Below are positions 1-4,869 of a DNA stretch of 5,075 nucleotides, piece by piece. The notes beneath the pieces were generated by a model. The model was not told where the DNA came from. It saw nothing but the letters and a program-made list of their open reading frames with translations, and did not search any database. The stretch is from positions 1 through 5,075 of the forward strand of contig CALMBE010000510.1 of assembly GCA_937860165.1 (NCBI GenBank), written 5' to 3'. Source of the DNA: an uncultured Planctomycetaceae bacterium. Lineage in GTDB: Bacteria > Planctomycetota > Planctomycetia > Pirellulales > Lacipirellulaceae. Numbering within the stretch: position 1 is the stretch's first letter; each line of letters begins with the position of its first letter. The position numbers and the translations under genes were made by a program.

Positions 1-89
1 AACTTCTTGGCTTCTTTCTCCCCCAACGCTTCGATCAGGCTTTGCGGGTTGTGCGGGTTGAGATTGTCGAGAACCAAATGAGGTTCATC
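1..89 (-). pseudogene. IS630-family transposase fragment (DDE domain, partial)
   Basis: Read on the minus strand from about 89 down to 1, this stretch encodes DEPHLVLDNLNPHNPQSL followed by IEALGEKEAKK. The pattern LVLDNLNxHNPxSL is the block around the second catalytic aspartate (codon 66-68) of IS630-family transposases, DDE enzymes related to Tc1/mariner. In that family the D is followed by N.N.H, as here. The fragment has no start, since a TAG lies in frame just upstream (92-94), and it runs off the left edge, so its 3' part is unseen. It directly abuts the end of the ISL3 remnant. The family call rests on about 27 residues, but the motif is distinctive. It is an internal relic and cannot make an active transposase by itself. 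Confidence 0.72.
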
Positions 90-399
90 CGACTAAAGCG
101 TATTTTGTTTCGTGGATTCCGAGGATTTTGAGTTTGAGGAATTCTTGGTCCCGGAAGCCCTAGGCTTGTCGTTTCATGGTTTTGATTTTGTTGTTGGTTC
201 CTTCCAGGGGTCCGGTGGAGATGGGATAGTCATACCAAGCCAGAATCCCTAGGGCATGGAGGCGAAGCGTTTTGGCGAACTGTTTGAGCATCCCAATGCC
301 GCTGGACTCGGCCTGGGCGATCCAGTCCAGCAAGAAGGCCTCGGCCAGCCGCTGCGGCTCCTGGCGTGTGGCGTCCAGGTTTTCGGGTCGTTTGAGTAG
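85..399 (-). pseudogene. ISL3-family transposase C-terminal remnant with internal amber codon
   Basis: Minus-strand translation gives an open frame containing ELLKRPENLDATRQEPQRL, an acidic/aromatic helix region, then YPISTGPLEGTNNKIKTMKR, QA, a TAG stop (about 160-162), then GFRDQEFLKLKILGIHETK, YALVG and TGA at 85-87. The blocks LLKxPENL, TGPLEGxNNKIKxxKRxAYGFRD and FLKLKIL are the C-terminal hallmarks of ISL3-family (DDE_Tnp_ISL3) transposases. The stop falls exactly where the family has tyrosine (AYGF), so it is most simply a TAC/TAT to TAG mutation. Only about the last 105 codons survive. The N-terminal zinc-ribbon and helix-turn-helix and the first catalytic aspartates are missing. The remnant continues past the inserted IS701 element for a few bases (1908-1916), where a further Leu codon is restored. 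The family assignment is secure; the gene is dead. Confidence 0.85.
396..399. repeat. Left target-site duplication (GTAG) of the IS701-family element
   Basis: GTAG lies immediately outside the left terminal inverted repeat of the IS701-family element and is repeated directly outside the right one (1908-1911). A 4-bp duplication with a central TA is what IS701-family insertion typically makes. Removing the element plus one GTAG restores the ISL3 reading frame as LLLKRPENLD, which supports a genuine insertion here. Confidence 0.82.
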
Positions 400-420
400 T
401 TCGACTGTATCTGGTTATCG
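400..420 (+). repeat. IS701-family terminal inverted repeat (transposase 3' side)
   Basis: TTCGACTGTATCTGGTTATC reads inward from the left end and matches the inward-reading right end in about 16 of 21 positions, including the first nine. The transposase stop codon TAA (415-417, minus strand) lies inside this repeat. Confidence 0.78.
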
Positions 421-1822
421 CCGTTGATGGATGCGCTTTGATGCCAAGTGGTTACGACTTTTCCAATGGTAGAATCGGGCGATTTCGTTTCTTTGTAAGC
501 GACGGGTGACTTGTCGGGCAATGACCTCCGGGTGGTCACAGTTGAGTTTCCTATGCAGCGACGAAGCCAGCAGCGCGCGAATCTGTGGGACGGTGATCGC
601 TGGCGTGGATTTTTTTTCCCTGCCGGGTTTCTTGCGTGAGAAACCAGGTGGCTAACAGTGACAGTGTTTGATGATGATGCCAACCCCGCCACGTCCGAAC
701 TTCGTAATCGGCCAAGCCGGCTTCGCTTTTGGCGCGGTGAAAACATTCCTCAATGCGATGCGCCGCCTTGGCGACGCGGGCGAACTCCGCCAGCGGCGTG
801 ATGGGCGGAGCATTCGACAGATAGTAGTCATGCTTCAGCGAGCCGTCCGCCTGGCGTTCACGAATCACGACCAGCGTTTCGTCGTAGCCCTGGCCGGGCG
901 CTGTCTTGGCCCGGACGAGAACTTTTGTCGCCTCGACGGTGAGCGGCCCCTTTTCGCCGTCCCGCACGTCGATCGTGGCCCAAACGCTCTGAGCCAGGGC
1001 GCTCGACCATTTGTCGACGCGCTGCCACGGCGATTTCGGCTGGCGGCCACAACCCGAATAGACCGGCGGCTCGGCTGTCAAGTCGCGGATCCGTGTGTTG
1101 GAGGGAACGGCCAACAGGTAACGCTCGTTTCGGGCATCGAGTTCACCGCGGAATTCTGGGACTTTTCCCATCTCATCGTCTCCCGCCACCCAACCGTGCG
1201 GCAGCACGTCGGTGTGCTCGTCGAGCATCTCCAAAGCCAACTCGTGCCGCGTGTGAAACTTCACCTCCGACGGCACGCCCACTTTGGCGCGGCGCGCTTT
1301 CGAGCGTGCCCAATCCTTCGGCAAGTACAACCGCATATCGACCAATGCCTGTTCCGCCGCCGAGACATACGCCATAAACACGCCGACTTGGCAGTTCTCG
1401 ACCTTTCCCAAACGACCACACCACTGCCGCTGGACGCCGACCGATTCGGTCCCTTTCTTGGCAAACGCCGACGGGTCAAACACCAGCACGGCGTCGACTC
1501 GTCCCAACGCCGCGCCGACCTGCCGTACCAACTCGCTCACCAGCGGTCGATGGTCCCACGTGTACTGACCGATAAACTTCTGCAACGTCTGGCGGTCTTC
1601 GTCGTGATGGTACGCAATCGACTCCACGTTCTTGCGTTTCATCTACGATGCCAGACCAGCGACATACTGCTGAGCAAGCGTCCGCTGCTTGCTCCGCTGC
1701 AAGCATGCCGCGAACGGAGTCGCGAATCGCTCCAACCGGGAAAGTATTCCTTGAAACTGCTCGGGCTCCACCACCGCGTCGCTCAACAACTCCTGCAAAC
1801 GCACCTGATAGCGTCGTTCCAT
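415..1822 (-). pseudogene. IS701-family DDE transposase, broken by an amber codon and a +1 shift
   Basis: The protein is an IS4-superfamily cut-and-paste transposase that acts on its own element ends. The best start is ATG at 1820-1822 (MERRYQVRLQELLSDAVVEP), preceded by AAAGGA at 1830-1835 with 7-nt spacing. Residues 1-59 match the usual N-terminus and end QQYVAGLAS. A TAG at 1643-1645 (codon 60) then interrupts, and the same frame resumes KRKNVESIAYHHDEDRQ. The DDE core is visible: D116 in VFDPSAFAKKG, D215 in VAGDDEMGK, and E358 in HRIEECFHRAKSEAGLADYE, followed by TWRGWHHHQTLSLLATWFL. After ETRQGKK an A8 run (plus-strand T8 around 609-617) throws the frame into a spurious tail ending at 551. 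In the +1 frame the true family tail continues STPAITVPQIRALL, then RRLQRNEIARFYHWKS, to TAA at 415-417. Repaired length is about 468 residues, normal for the family. The single uninterrupted frame 551-1642 covers only the middle. Confidence 0.88.
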
Positions 1823-1829
1823 CGACAGA

Positions 1830-1852
1830 TCCTTTCTCGGCAATCCTTGCCG
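1830..1852 (-). promoter_or_regulatory. IS701 transposase ribosome binding site preceded by a 6-bp hairpin
   Basis: On the minus strand AAAGGA (1835-1830) lies 7 nt before the ATG at 1822 and decides this start over an upstream in-frame TTG at 1843. Two bases further upstream, CGGCAA-GGA-TTGCCG (1852-1838) forms a perfect 6-bp stem with a 3-nt loop. The TTG candidate lies within that hairpin and has no ribosome binding site. A hairpin beside the binding site can dampen translation of read-through transcripts in insertion sequences; that role here is an inference. Confidence 0.6.
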
Positions 1853-1886
1853 TAAAGGTCTGTCTACAAAATAAGTTAGATCAAAT

Positions 1887-1907
1887 CAAGAACAATACAC
1901 AGTCGAA
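1887..1907 (-). repeat. IS701-family terminal inverted repeat (transposase 5' side)
   Basis: Reading inward on the minus strand from 1907 gives TTCGACTGTGTATTGTTCTT, which matches the opposite end at the first nine positions and intermittently thereafter. Confidence 0.78.
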
Positions 1908-1916
1908 GTAGTAATG
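1908..1916 (-). other. Right GTAG duplication plus 5 bp of ISL3 remnant between two IS elements
   Basis: GTAG (1908-1911) is the second copy of the IS701 target duplication. TAATG (1912-1916) separates it from the first base of the ISKra4-like element. Joined to the left side on the minus strand, the codons read tta-cta-ctc-aaa (LLLK), the usual start of the ISL3 LLLKxPENL block. These few bases are therefore most simply leftover ISL3 sequence. The attribution of five bases is an inference from frame continuity. Confidence 0.6.
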
Positions 1917-1935
1917 GGGTGCAAGTCGCACTTTG
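1917..1935 (+). repeat. ISKra4-like left terminal inverted repeat (19 bp, perfect)
   Basis: GGGTGCAAGTCGCACTTTG is identical to the reverse complement of 3574-3592. Both ends open with GGG and contain the core GCAAGTCGCAC. Confidence 0.93.
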
Positions 1936-1993
1936 CGCCATGGTTTGTGATCAGCTAAGCTATCAGCAGGATTTTACGAGCAGGTGGGGCGTA

Positions 1994-2019
1994 CCAGCCT
2001 GAAGCTGGGTAGAAAGGAG
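1994..2019 (+). promoter_or_regulatory. Hairpin and Shine-Dalgarno ahead of the ISKra4-like transposase
   Basis: CCAGC-CTGAA-GCTGG (1994-2008) can form a 5-bp hairpin. It is followed after 5 bases by AAGGAG (2014-2019), 8 nt before the ATG at 2028. The strong binding site supports this start. The layout mirrors the hairpin-plus-binding-site arrangement of the neighbouring IS701 element. Confidence 0.55.
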
Positions 2020-2027
2020 AGCCACGG

Positions 2028-3570
2028 ATGGCAAGTAGAGAGGGGATTCGCGGGAGGATCGATGCTTTCGCGTGCGAGCTAGCGGCGGAATTGGGGGATG
2101 TGGACGAGAGCCTGGGGGACTGCTGGCTGGACGCGGTGGAGAACCAAGCGGTGGAACTGGGGGACGCGATCAGCGCGGAACTGGCCTGCCAGTTGTCGCG
2201 TCGTCGCTCGGTCGCCGCGCAGGTGCCTTGCCCTCAGTGCGGCGCGCCGGGGCGCTACCGAGGGCAGCGCTCGCGGGAGTTGATCGGCCGTCGTGGGCCG
2301 CTCACCATCAGCGAACCGGAGTACTTTTGCCCCGCCTGTCGGCGGGCTTTTTTTCCCGCTGACGGCGGCGATCGGGGTTGAGGTCGATTGCCCGTTCACG
2401 GTCGGGATGCTCAAGAAGGTGGTGCATGCGGCGGTGCGGTCCAGTTCGTTCGCCGCGGCGGCCGACGACCTGACGGCGCTGGCCGAGACGGACGTGACCG
2501 CCAAGCGGATCGAGCGTTGGGCCGAGCGGGTCGGCACCGAACGCGTCGCGCAAGCGAGTCAGCAGGCGGAGGCGTACCAAGCCCTGCCGCTTCCTGAGCG
2601 GCGAAAGAGCCCCGGCGACCAGGTTCCGCAGGTGGCGTGCGTGATGATGGACGGGGGGCGGATCCAAGTCCGCGATCGTCGCGAAGAGCATCACGACGTG
2701 AGCGGCTATTGGAAAGAATCGCTCGTGGGCTGCTGCCTCAGCATGGTCGCCGCCGAGCACGCCGCCGACCCGTGCCCGACGATCCCCAAGACGTTCGTCG
2801 ATCCCAGGCGGATGCGCGATTTGAGCCGTGAAATCAAGGGGTTTTCCGGCATTTGCGACGAGACGACCGACACGCCGCCGGACGCGCCCGAGGATCGCGC
2901 AGGCCGCCCCGAAGTGCTCGTTCGCAGCGTCGTCGCGACCCGCGCGGGGCACGACGCGTTCGGCGAGCGCCTGGTCGCCGAGGCGCACGCGCGGGGCTTT
3001 CATGCCGCGCGTCGCAAAGCGTTCGTGGCCGACGGCGGCGCGAGCAACTGGAGCGTCCACAAGAAACACTTCTCGCACTACACGCCCGTTCTCGATTTCA
3101 CCCACGCGATCTGCTACGTCTACGCCGCGGCCCTGGCGGGACGGTCCTCGCCCGACGGCTGGCGCGATTACGTTGCGTGGGCGCAGTGGGCGTGGGAGGG
3201 CGCGACCGACAAGTTGATCGCCGTTGTGAAGGCCCGGTCCCAACAACTCGGCTCGCCTCAGGCGGGAGACGAGACCTCGCCAGCGGCGATCGTCGCCCGC
3301 ACGTTGGGGTACTTGAACAACCAGCGAGCGCGGATGAACTACGCCGAGTACCGCCGACTGGGGCTGCCGATCACCAGCAGCCACATCGAATCGACCATCA
3401 AGCGGATCAATCGTCGCGTCCAGGGGACCGAAAAATTCTGGCATCGCGGTGCCGAACCGATCCTCCAGCTAGCGGCCGACCACCTGAGTGAAACCACCCC
3501 ACTCCGTCGCTTCTGGAAACAACGCCCCGCACGCCTCCACCCTTGCCGCCGCTACCAAACCGCCGCATGA
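2028..3570 (+). CDS. ISKra4-like DDE transposase, split by a +1 shift at a T7 run
   Basis: The N-terminal part starts at ATG 2028 (MASREGIRGRIDAFACELAA) and carries a CxxC...CxxC zinc ribbon (CPQC about residue 67, FCPACRR about residue 103). At GGGCTTTTTTTCCC (T7, around 2347-2355) the frame shifts. Left alone, the first frame stops at 2381. The catalytic part continues one frame over from FFPLTAAIGVEVDCPFT and ends at TGA 3568-3570. Joined by loss of one T, the protein is about 513 residues. Candidate acidic residues are D208 in VMMDGGRIQVRD, D335 in VADGGASNW or D356 in VLDFTHA, and E454 in SSHIESTIKRINRR. This matches DDE transposases of the ISKra4 type. The T7 run could be a slippage site producing the full protein at low level, or the extra T could be a mutation or read error. 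The second frame also has an upstream GTG (2293) without an obvious binding site, so independent initiation is less likely. Confidence 0.82.
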
Positions 3571-3573
3571 AAA

Positions 3574-3592
3574 CAAAGTGCGACTTGCACCC
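3574..3592 (-). repeat. ISKra4-like right terminal inverted repeat (19 bp, perfect)
   Basis: CAAAGTGCGACTTGCACCC is the exact reverse complement of 1917-1935. It begins 3 bp after the transposase stop codon. Confidence 0.93.
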
Positions 3593-3741
3593 TGGCGTGA
3601 ACGGTTACGTCGCAGGTCTCATGCCTGGTCGGCAGGTGGTCTGTCGCTAGACCAGGACATGGACCACCCCACGGACCACTTGGAGAGTGGCACTCGTGGG
3701 CTCGGCGCAGCCGAGAACACATCACTGAGAGGGCCACAGCG

Positions 3742-3763
3742 CTCGCGGCCCGGAGGCCGCGAG
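3742..3763 (+). repeat. Perfect 9-bp stem hairpin
   Basis: CTCGCGGCC-CGGA-GGCCGCGAG is a perfect 9-bp stem with a 4-nt loop, nearly all G-C. It has no T tract on either side, so an intrinsic terminator is not supported. Its right arm shares bases 3759-3763 with the start of the next, larger inverted repeat, so the two cannot fully form together. Confidence 0.75.
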
Positions 3764-3829
3764 GCCCCGGAAAATCACACGCCGGCCTCGCAAGCTCGGC
3801 ACTCTGGCGGGATGTTTCCGGGGCCTCGC
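3759..3829 (+). repeat. 15-bp perfect inverted repeat enclosing 41 bp
   Basis: GCGAGGCCCCGGAAA (3759-3773) is the exact reverse complement of TTTCCGGGGCCTCGC (3815-3829). The adjacent GAAAATCACAC (3770-3780) is also a 10/11 inverted match to GTGGGATTTTC (3839-3849), giving an alternative partner for the same GAAA bases. The enclosed 41 bp contains the palindrome GCCGGC. Function is unknown. Confidence 0.75.
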
Positions 3830-4047
3830 TGCCATAGCGTGGGATTTTCAAAAAATGTGAGGTGCAGTGGCCATCAATTCTTAGGAAACATCACACGCGC
3901 AGGCCGCTCGCGGTTGCCGCACATCGCCGCCCAACGGCGGACGACCACGGAGTGGACAACACGCCCCTCCCTAGTCGGTAGGGGACAACACCAGACTACC
4001 TGCTGCCACGTCGCTATTGCCAAAGGTCCGAATCCTCGCGGCGTCAG

Positions 4048-4503
4048 TCAGTCACTGCTGCTTTCTGATCGTAACAAGTGCAGTAATTCCACGTCAGTGA
4101 GCACCCGAATTCCATGCGATTGGCAGTAATGCAGGACATCGGGTTGGAAAAAATGCTTGTCGAGTGTGCAGAGAACATCCGCCATGCCGACCACTGCCGT
4201 AGCGACAATCGGATCGTCATCGGGATCTTGCGTAACGATGGGAAGAACGTCCTTGTTACTAAGCAAGATCACAGTTGCCGAGGCTTCCAGATTGTCGACC
4301 AGTTCGTCGATCTTCAACTCATCAAATCCATGGACACGTTGCAGTCGAGGGTAACGCAGCACTCGTCTCAACTCATGAACAATGAACGGAGAGAGCACGA
4401 GCGTGTGAGGCGGCTGTGTTATTAGGGATACCGCTCTCTCAGCGGGTCCTCCCGCCCCATAGACGGCGCGGGCCAGTACATTGGCATCGATAACGACCCG
4501 CAT
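4048..4503 (-). CDS. PIN-domain ribonuclease toxin (putative TA toxin, PIN_3 / COG1569 type)
   Basis: The 151-residue protein starts MRVVIDANVLARAVYG. PIN toxins are small metal-dependent RNases. The expected acidic positions are present: D6 in VVIDANVL, E44 in LSPFIVHELRRVL, a DPDDDP cluster (D93-D97) just before IVATAV, and D115 in CTLDKHFF. The block after E44 (RYPRL) and the strand GIRVLTDVELLHLL near the C-terminus match the 'putative toxin-antitoxin system toxin component, PIN family' group, whose usual length is about 130-150 residues. ATG (4501-4503) begins 2 nt after the stop of the upstream small gene, indicating translational coupling in one operon. All catalytic acids look intact, so it is probably active when free. 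The cellular target cannot be read from sequence. It lies about 455 bp from the IS pile and shows no damage. Confidence 0.88.
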   Translation of the reverse strand: MRVVIDANVLARAVYGAGGPAERAVSLITQPPHTLVLSPFIVHELRRVLRYPRLQRVHGFDELKIDELVDNLEASATVILLSNKDVLPIVTQDPDDDPIVATAVVGMADVLCTLDKHFFQPDVLHYCQSHGIRVLTDVELLHLLRSESSSD

Positions 4504-4505
4504 GA

Positions 4506-4790
4506 TTAGCCATGTTGTTGGGAACGAACGTGGGCAATCGCTTCGTCGAGAACGCGATCCGCTTCTTCGACCGAGATCCCCAGCCGCTCCCGATGGGCGG
4601 TGCCTTGCTCACACAACTTTTGGAAATCCGCCATCGCCTTACGGCGGACCGCTTCGTCCGGCTCGACTCCAGGTTTAAGCACCATGACCAGGACTCGCTG
4701 ATTCTGCTCCAAATGCTCACCCAAGACCGTCTCGTAAAGCTGTCGCTCCGAGGGAGGAAGTTCGGTCACATTACGAATAATCGACGTCAT
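4506..4790 (-). CDS. Putative antitoxin paired with the PIN toxin
   Basis: The small 94-residue product begins MTSIIRNVTELPPSERQLYE and ends AHVRSQQHG, with its TAA 2 nt before the toxin ATG. It is mostly charged and predicted helical, including LYETVLGEHLEQNQRVLVMVL, a loop KPGVEPDEAVRRKA and a C-terminal helix EEADRVLDEAIAHV. I do not recognise a named DNA-binding fold (RHH, Phd, AbrB), so the antitoxin role is inferred from size, order and spacing. In TA operons the antitoxin usually comes first, as here. An in-frame ATG at 4811 would add seven residues (MGRYTYS). The shorter start is preferred because GGGGAGG lies upstream of it, though 12 nt away, while the longer start has no binding site. 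Either start keeps the same body. Confidence 0.72.
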   Translation of the reverse strand: MTSIIRNVTELPPSERQLYETVLGEHLEQNQRVLVMVLKPGVEPDEAVRRKAMADFQKLCEQGTAHRERLGISVEEADRVLDEAIAHVRSQQHG

Positions 4791-4796
4791 ACTGTA

Positions 4797-4857
4797 AGTG
4801 TACCTCCCCATTTTGTCTGAGAACAGTACAACTCGCTCCCGTTTTTGAGAGTGTCAA
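4797..4857 (-). promoter_or_regulatory. Candidate promoter/leader of the toxin-antitoxin operon
   Basis: On the minus strand a perfect TTGACA (4857-4852) could serve as a -35 box. No good TATAAT follows at 16-18 nt; the nearest resemblance, TACTGT, is about 23 nt away. GGGGAGG near 4803-4809 is the likely ribosome binding site for ATG 4790. TACTGT (4790-4795) and ACAGTA (4823-4828) form a spaced inverted repeat about 33 bp centre to centre. The gap to the upstream gene's stop (4870) is 79 bp, enough for a separate promoter, but the operon could also be read through from upstream. Confidence 0.3.
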
Positions 4858-4869
4858 TCAATTGCATGG

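Larger units (their letters stand above)
400..1907 (-). mobile_element. Complete IS701-family insertion sequence, transposase on minus strand
   Basis: The 1508-bp element is bounded by inverted repeats that start TTCGACTGT: 400-408 on the plus strand, and ACAGTCGAA at 1899-1907. With mismatches, about 16 of the first 21 bases match. GTAG flanks both ends as a 4-bp direct repeat. The element contains one transposase gene that fills nearly all of it. The TAA stop (415-417) lies only 6 bp inside the left repeat and the start (1822) is about 77 bp inside the right one. It interrupts an ISL3 transposase remnant and lies 5 bp from the end of an ISKra4-like element. The clear repeats and duplication suggest fairly recent insertion, although the transposase gene has two lesions, so the copy should not transpose on its own without recoding or a helper copy. 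Confidence 0.85.
1917..3592 (+). mobile_element. Complete ISKra4-like insertion sequence
   Basis: The 1676-bp element is bounded by perfect 19-bp inverted repeats: GGGTGCAAGTCGCACTTTG at 1917-1935 and its reverse complement at 3574-3592. A single transposase gene (2028-3570) fills it, its TGA ending 3 bp before the right repeat. No direct target duplication is visible: the left flank is GTAGTAATG and the right flank is TGGCGTGAA. The left flank looks like ISL3 and the right flank does not, so sequence on at least one side was probably lost after insertion or during an adjacent rearrangement. The family name is based on the protein layout (N-terminal zinc ribbon, then DDE) and is less certain than the element boundaries. 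Confidence 0.85.
3593..4047. other. Gene-free spacer rich in inverted and direct repeats
   Basis: This 455-bp stretch has no coding frame with recognisable protein character. The one long plus-strand frame across it begins inside the ISKra4 transposase end and crosses all the palindromes, so it looks accidental. What the spacer holds: CCTGGTC/GACCAGG (3624-3630, 3650-3656) interleaved with GGTGGTC/GACCACC (3635-3641, 3662-3668); a strong hairpin at 3742-3763; a 15-bp inverted repeat 3759-3773/3815-3829; CCGCC-CAAC-GGCGG (3927-3940); CCCTA-GTCGG-TAGGG (3969-3983); and a 9-bp direct repeat GGACAACAC (3954-3962, 3983-3991). No tRNA or rRNA was recognised. It lies downstream of the leftward toxin operon, but no hairpin followed by a T tract marks a clear terminator. 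Confidence 0.6.

Noticed and set aside
249..746. Minus-strand frame of 165 codons
   Set aside because: It overlaps the end of the IS701 gene and the ISL3 remnant in the wrong frame. A few residues match the IS701 tail only where frames coincide after the A8 shift; it is not an independent gene.
668..1855. Long plus-strand frame of 395 codons opposite the IS701 transposase
   Set aside because: It is antisense to a strongly family-like transposase and its translation is rich in Arg, His and Leu with no recognisable motif, typical of a shadow frame in GC-rich DNA.
2308..3444. Long minus-strand frame of 378 codons opposite the ISKra4-like transposase
   Set aside because: It is a shadow of the plus-strand DDE gene, Arg- and Gly-rich with no domain character, and it lacks a convincing ribosome binding site.
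3552..3851. Minus-strand frame of 99 codons in the spacer
   Set aside because: It overlaps the IS end and the inverted repeats, and its composition (Cys, His, Pro, Arg-rich) is not protein-like.
3969..3983. CCCTA-GTCGG-TAGGG hairpin as terminator of the leftward toxin operon
   Set aside because: The stem is only 5 bp and no T tract follows on the minus strand.
4022..4047. Sequence AAAGGTCCGAATCCT resembling a tRNA T-arm
   Set aside because: Only a 3-bp stem forms around the loop, and no matching acceptor, D-arm or anticodon arm is present upstream.
3488..4129. Plus-strand frame of 213 codons across the spacer
   Set aside because: It begins inside the transposase C-terminus, crosses the IS terminal repeat and all spacer palindromes, then ends antisense within the PIN gene. 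No domain-like sequence is present.
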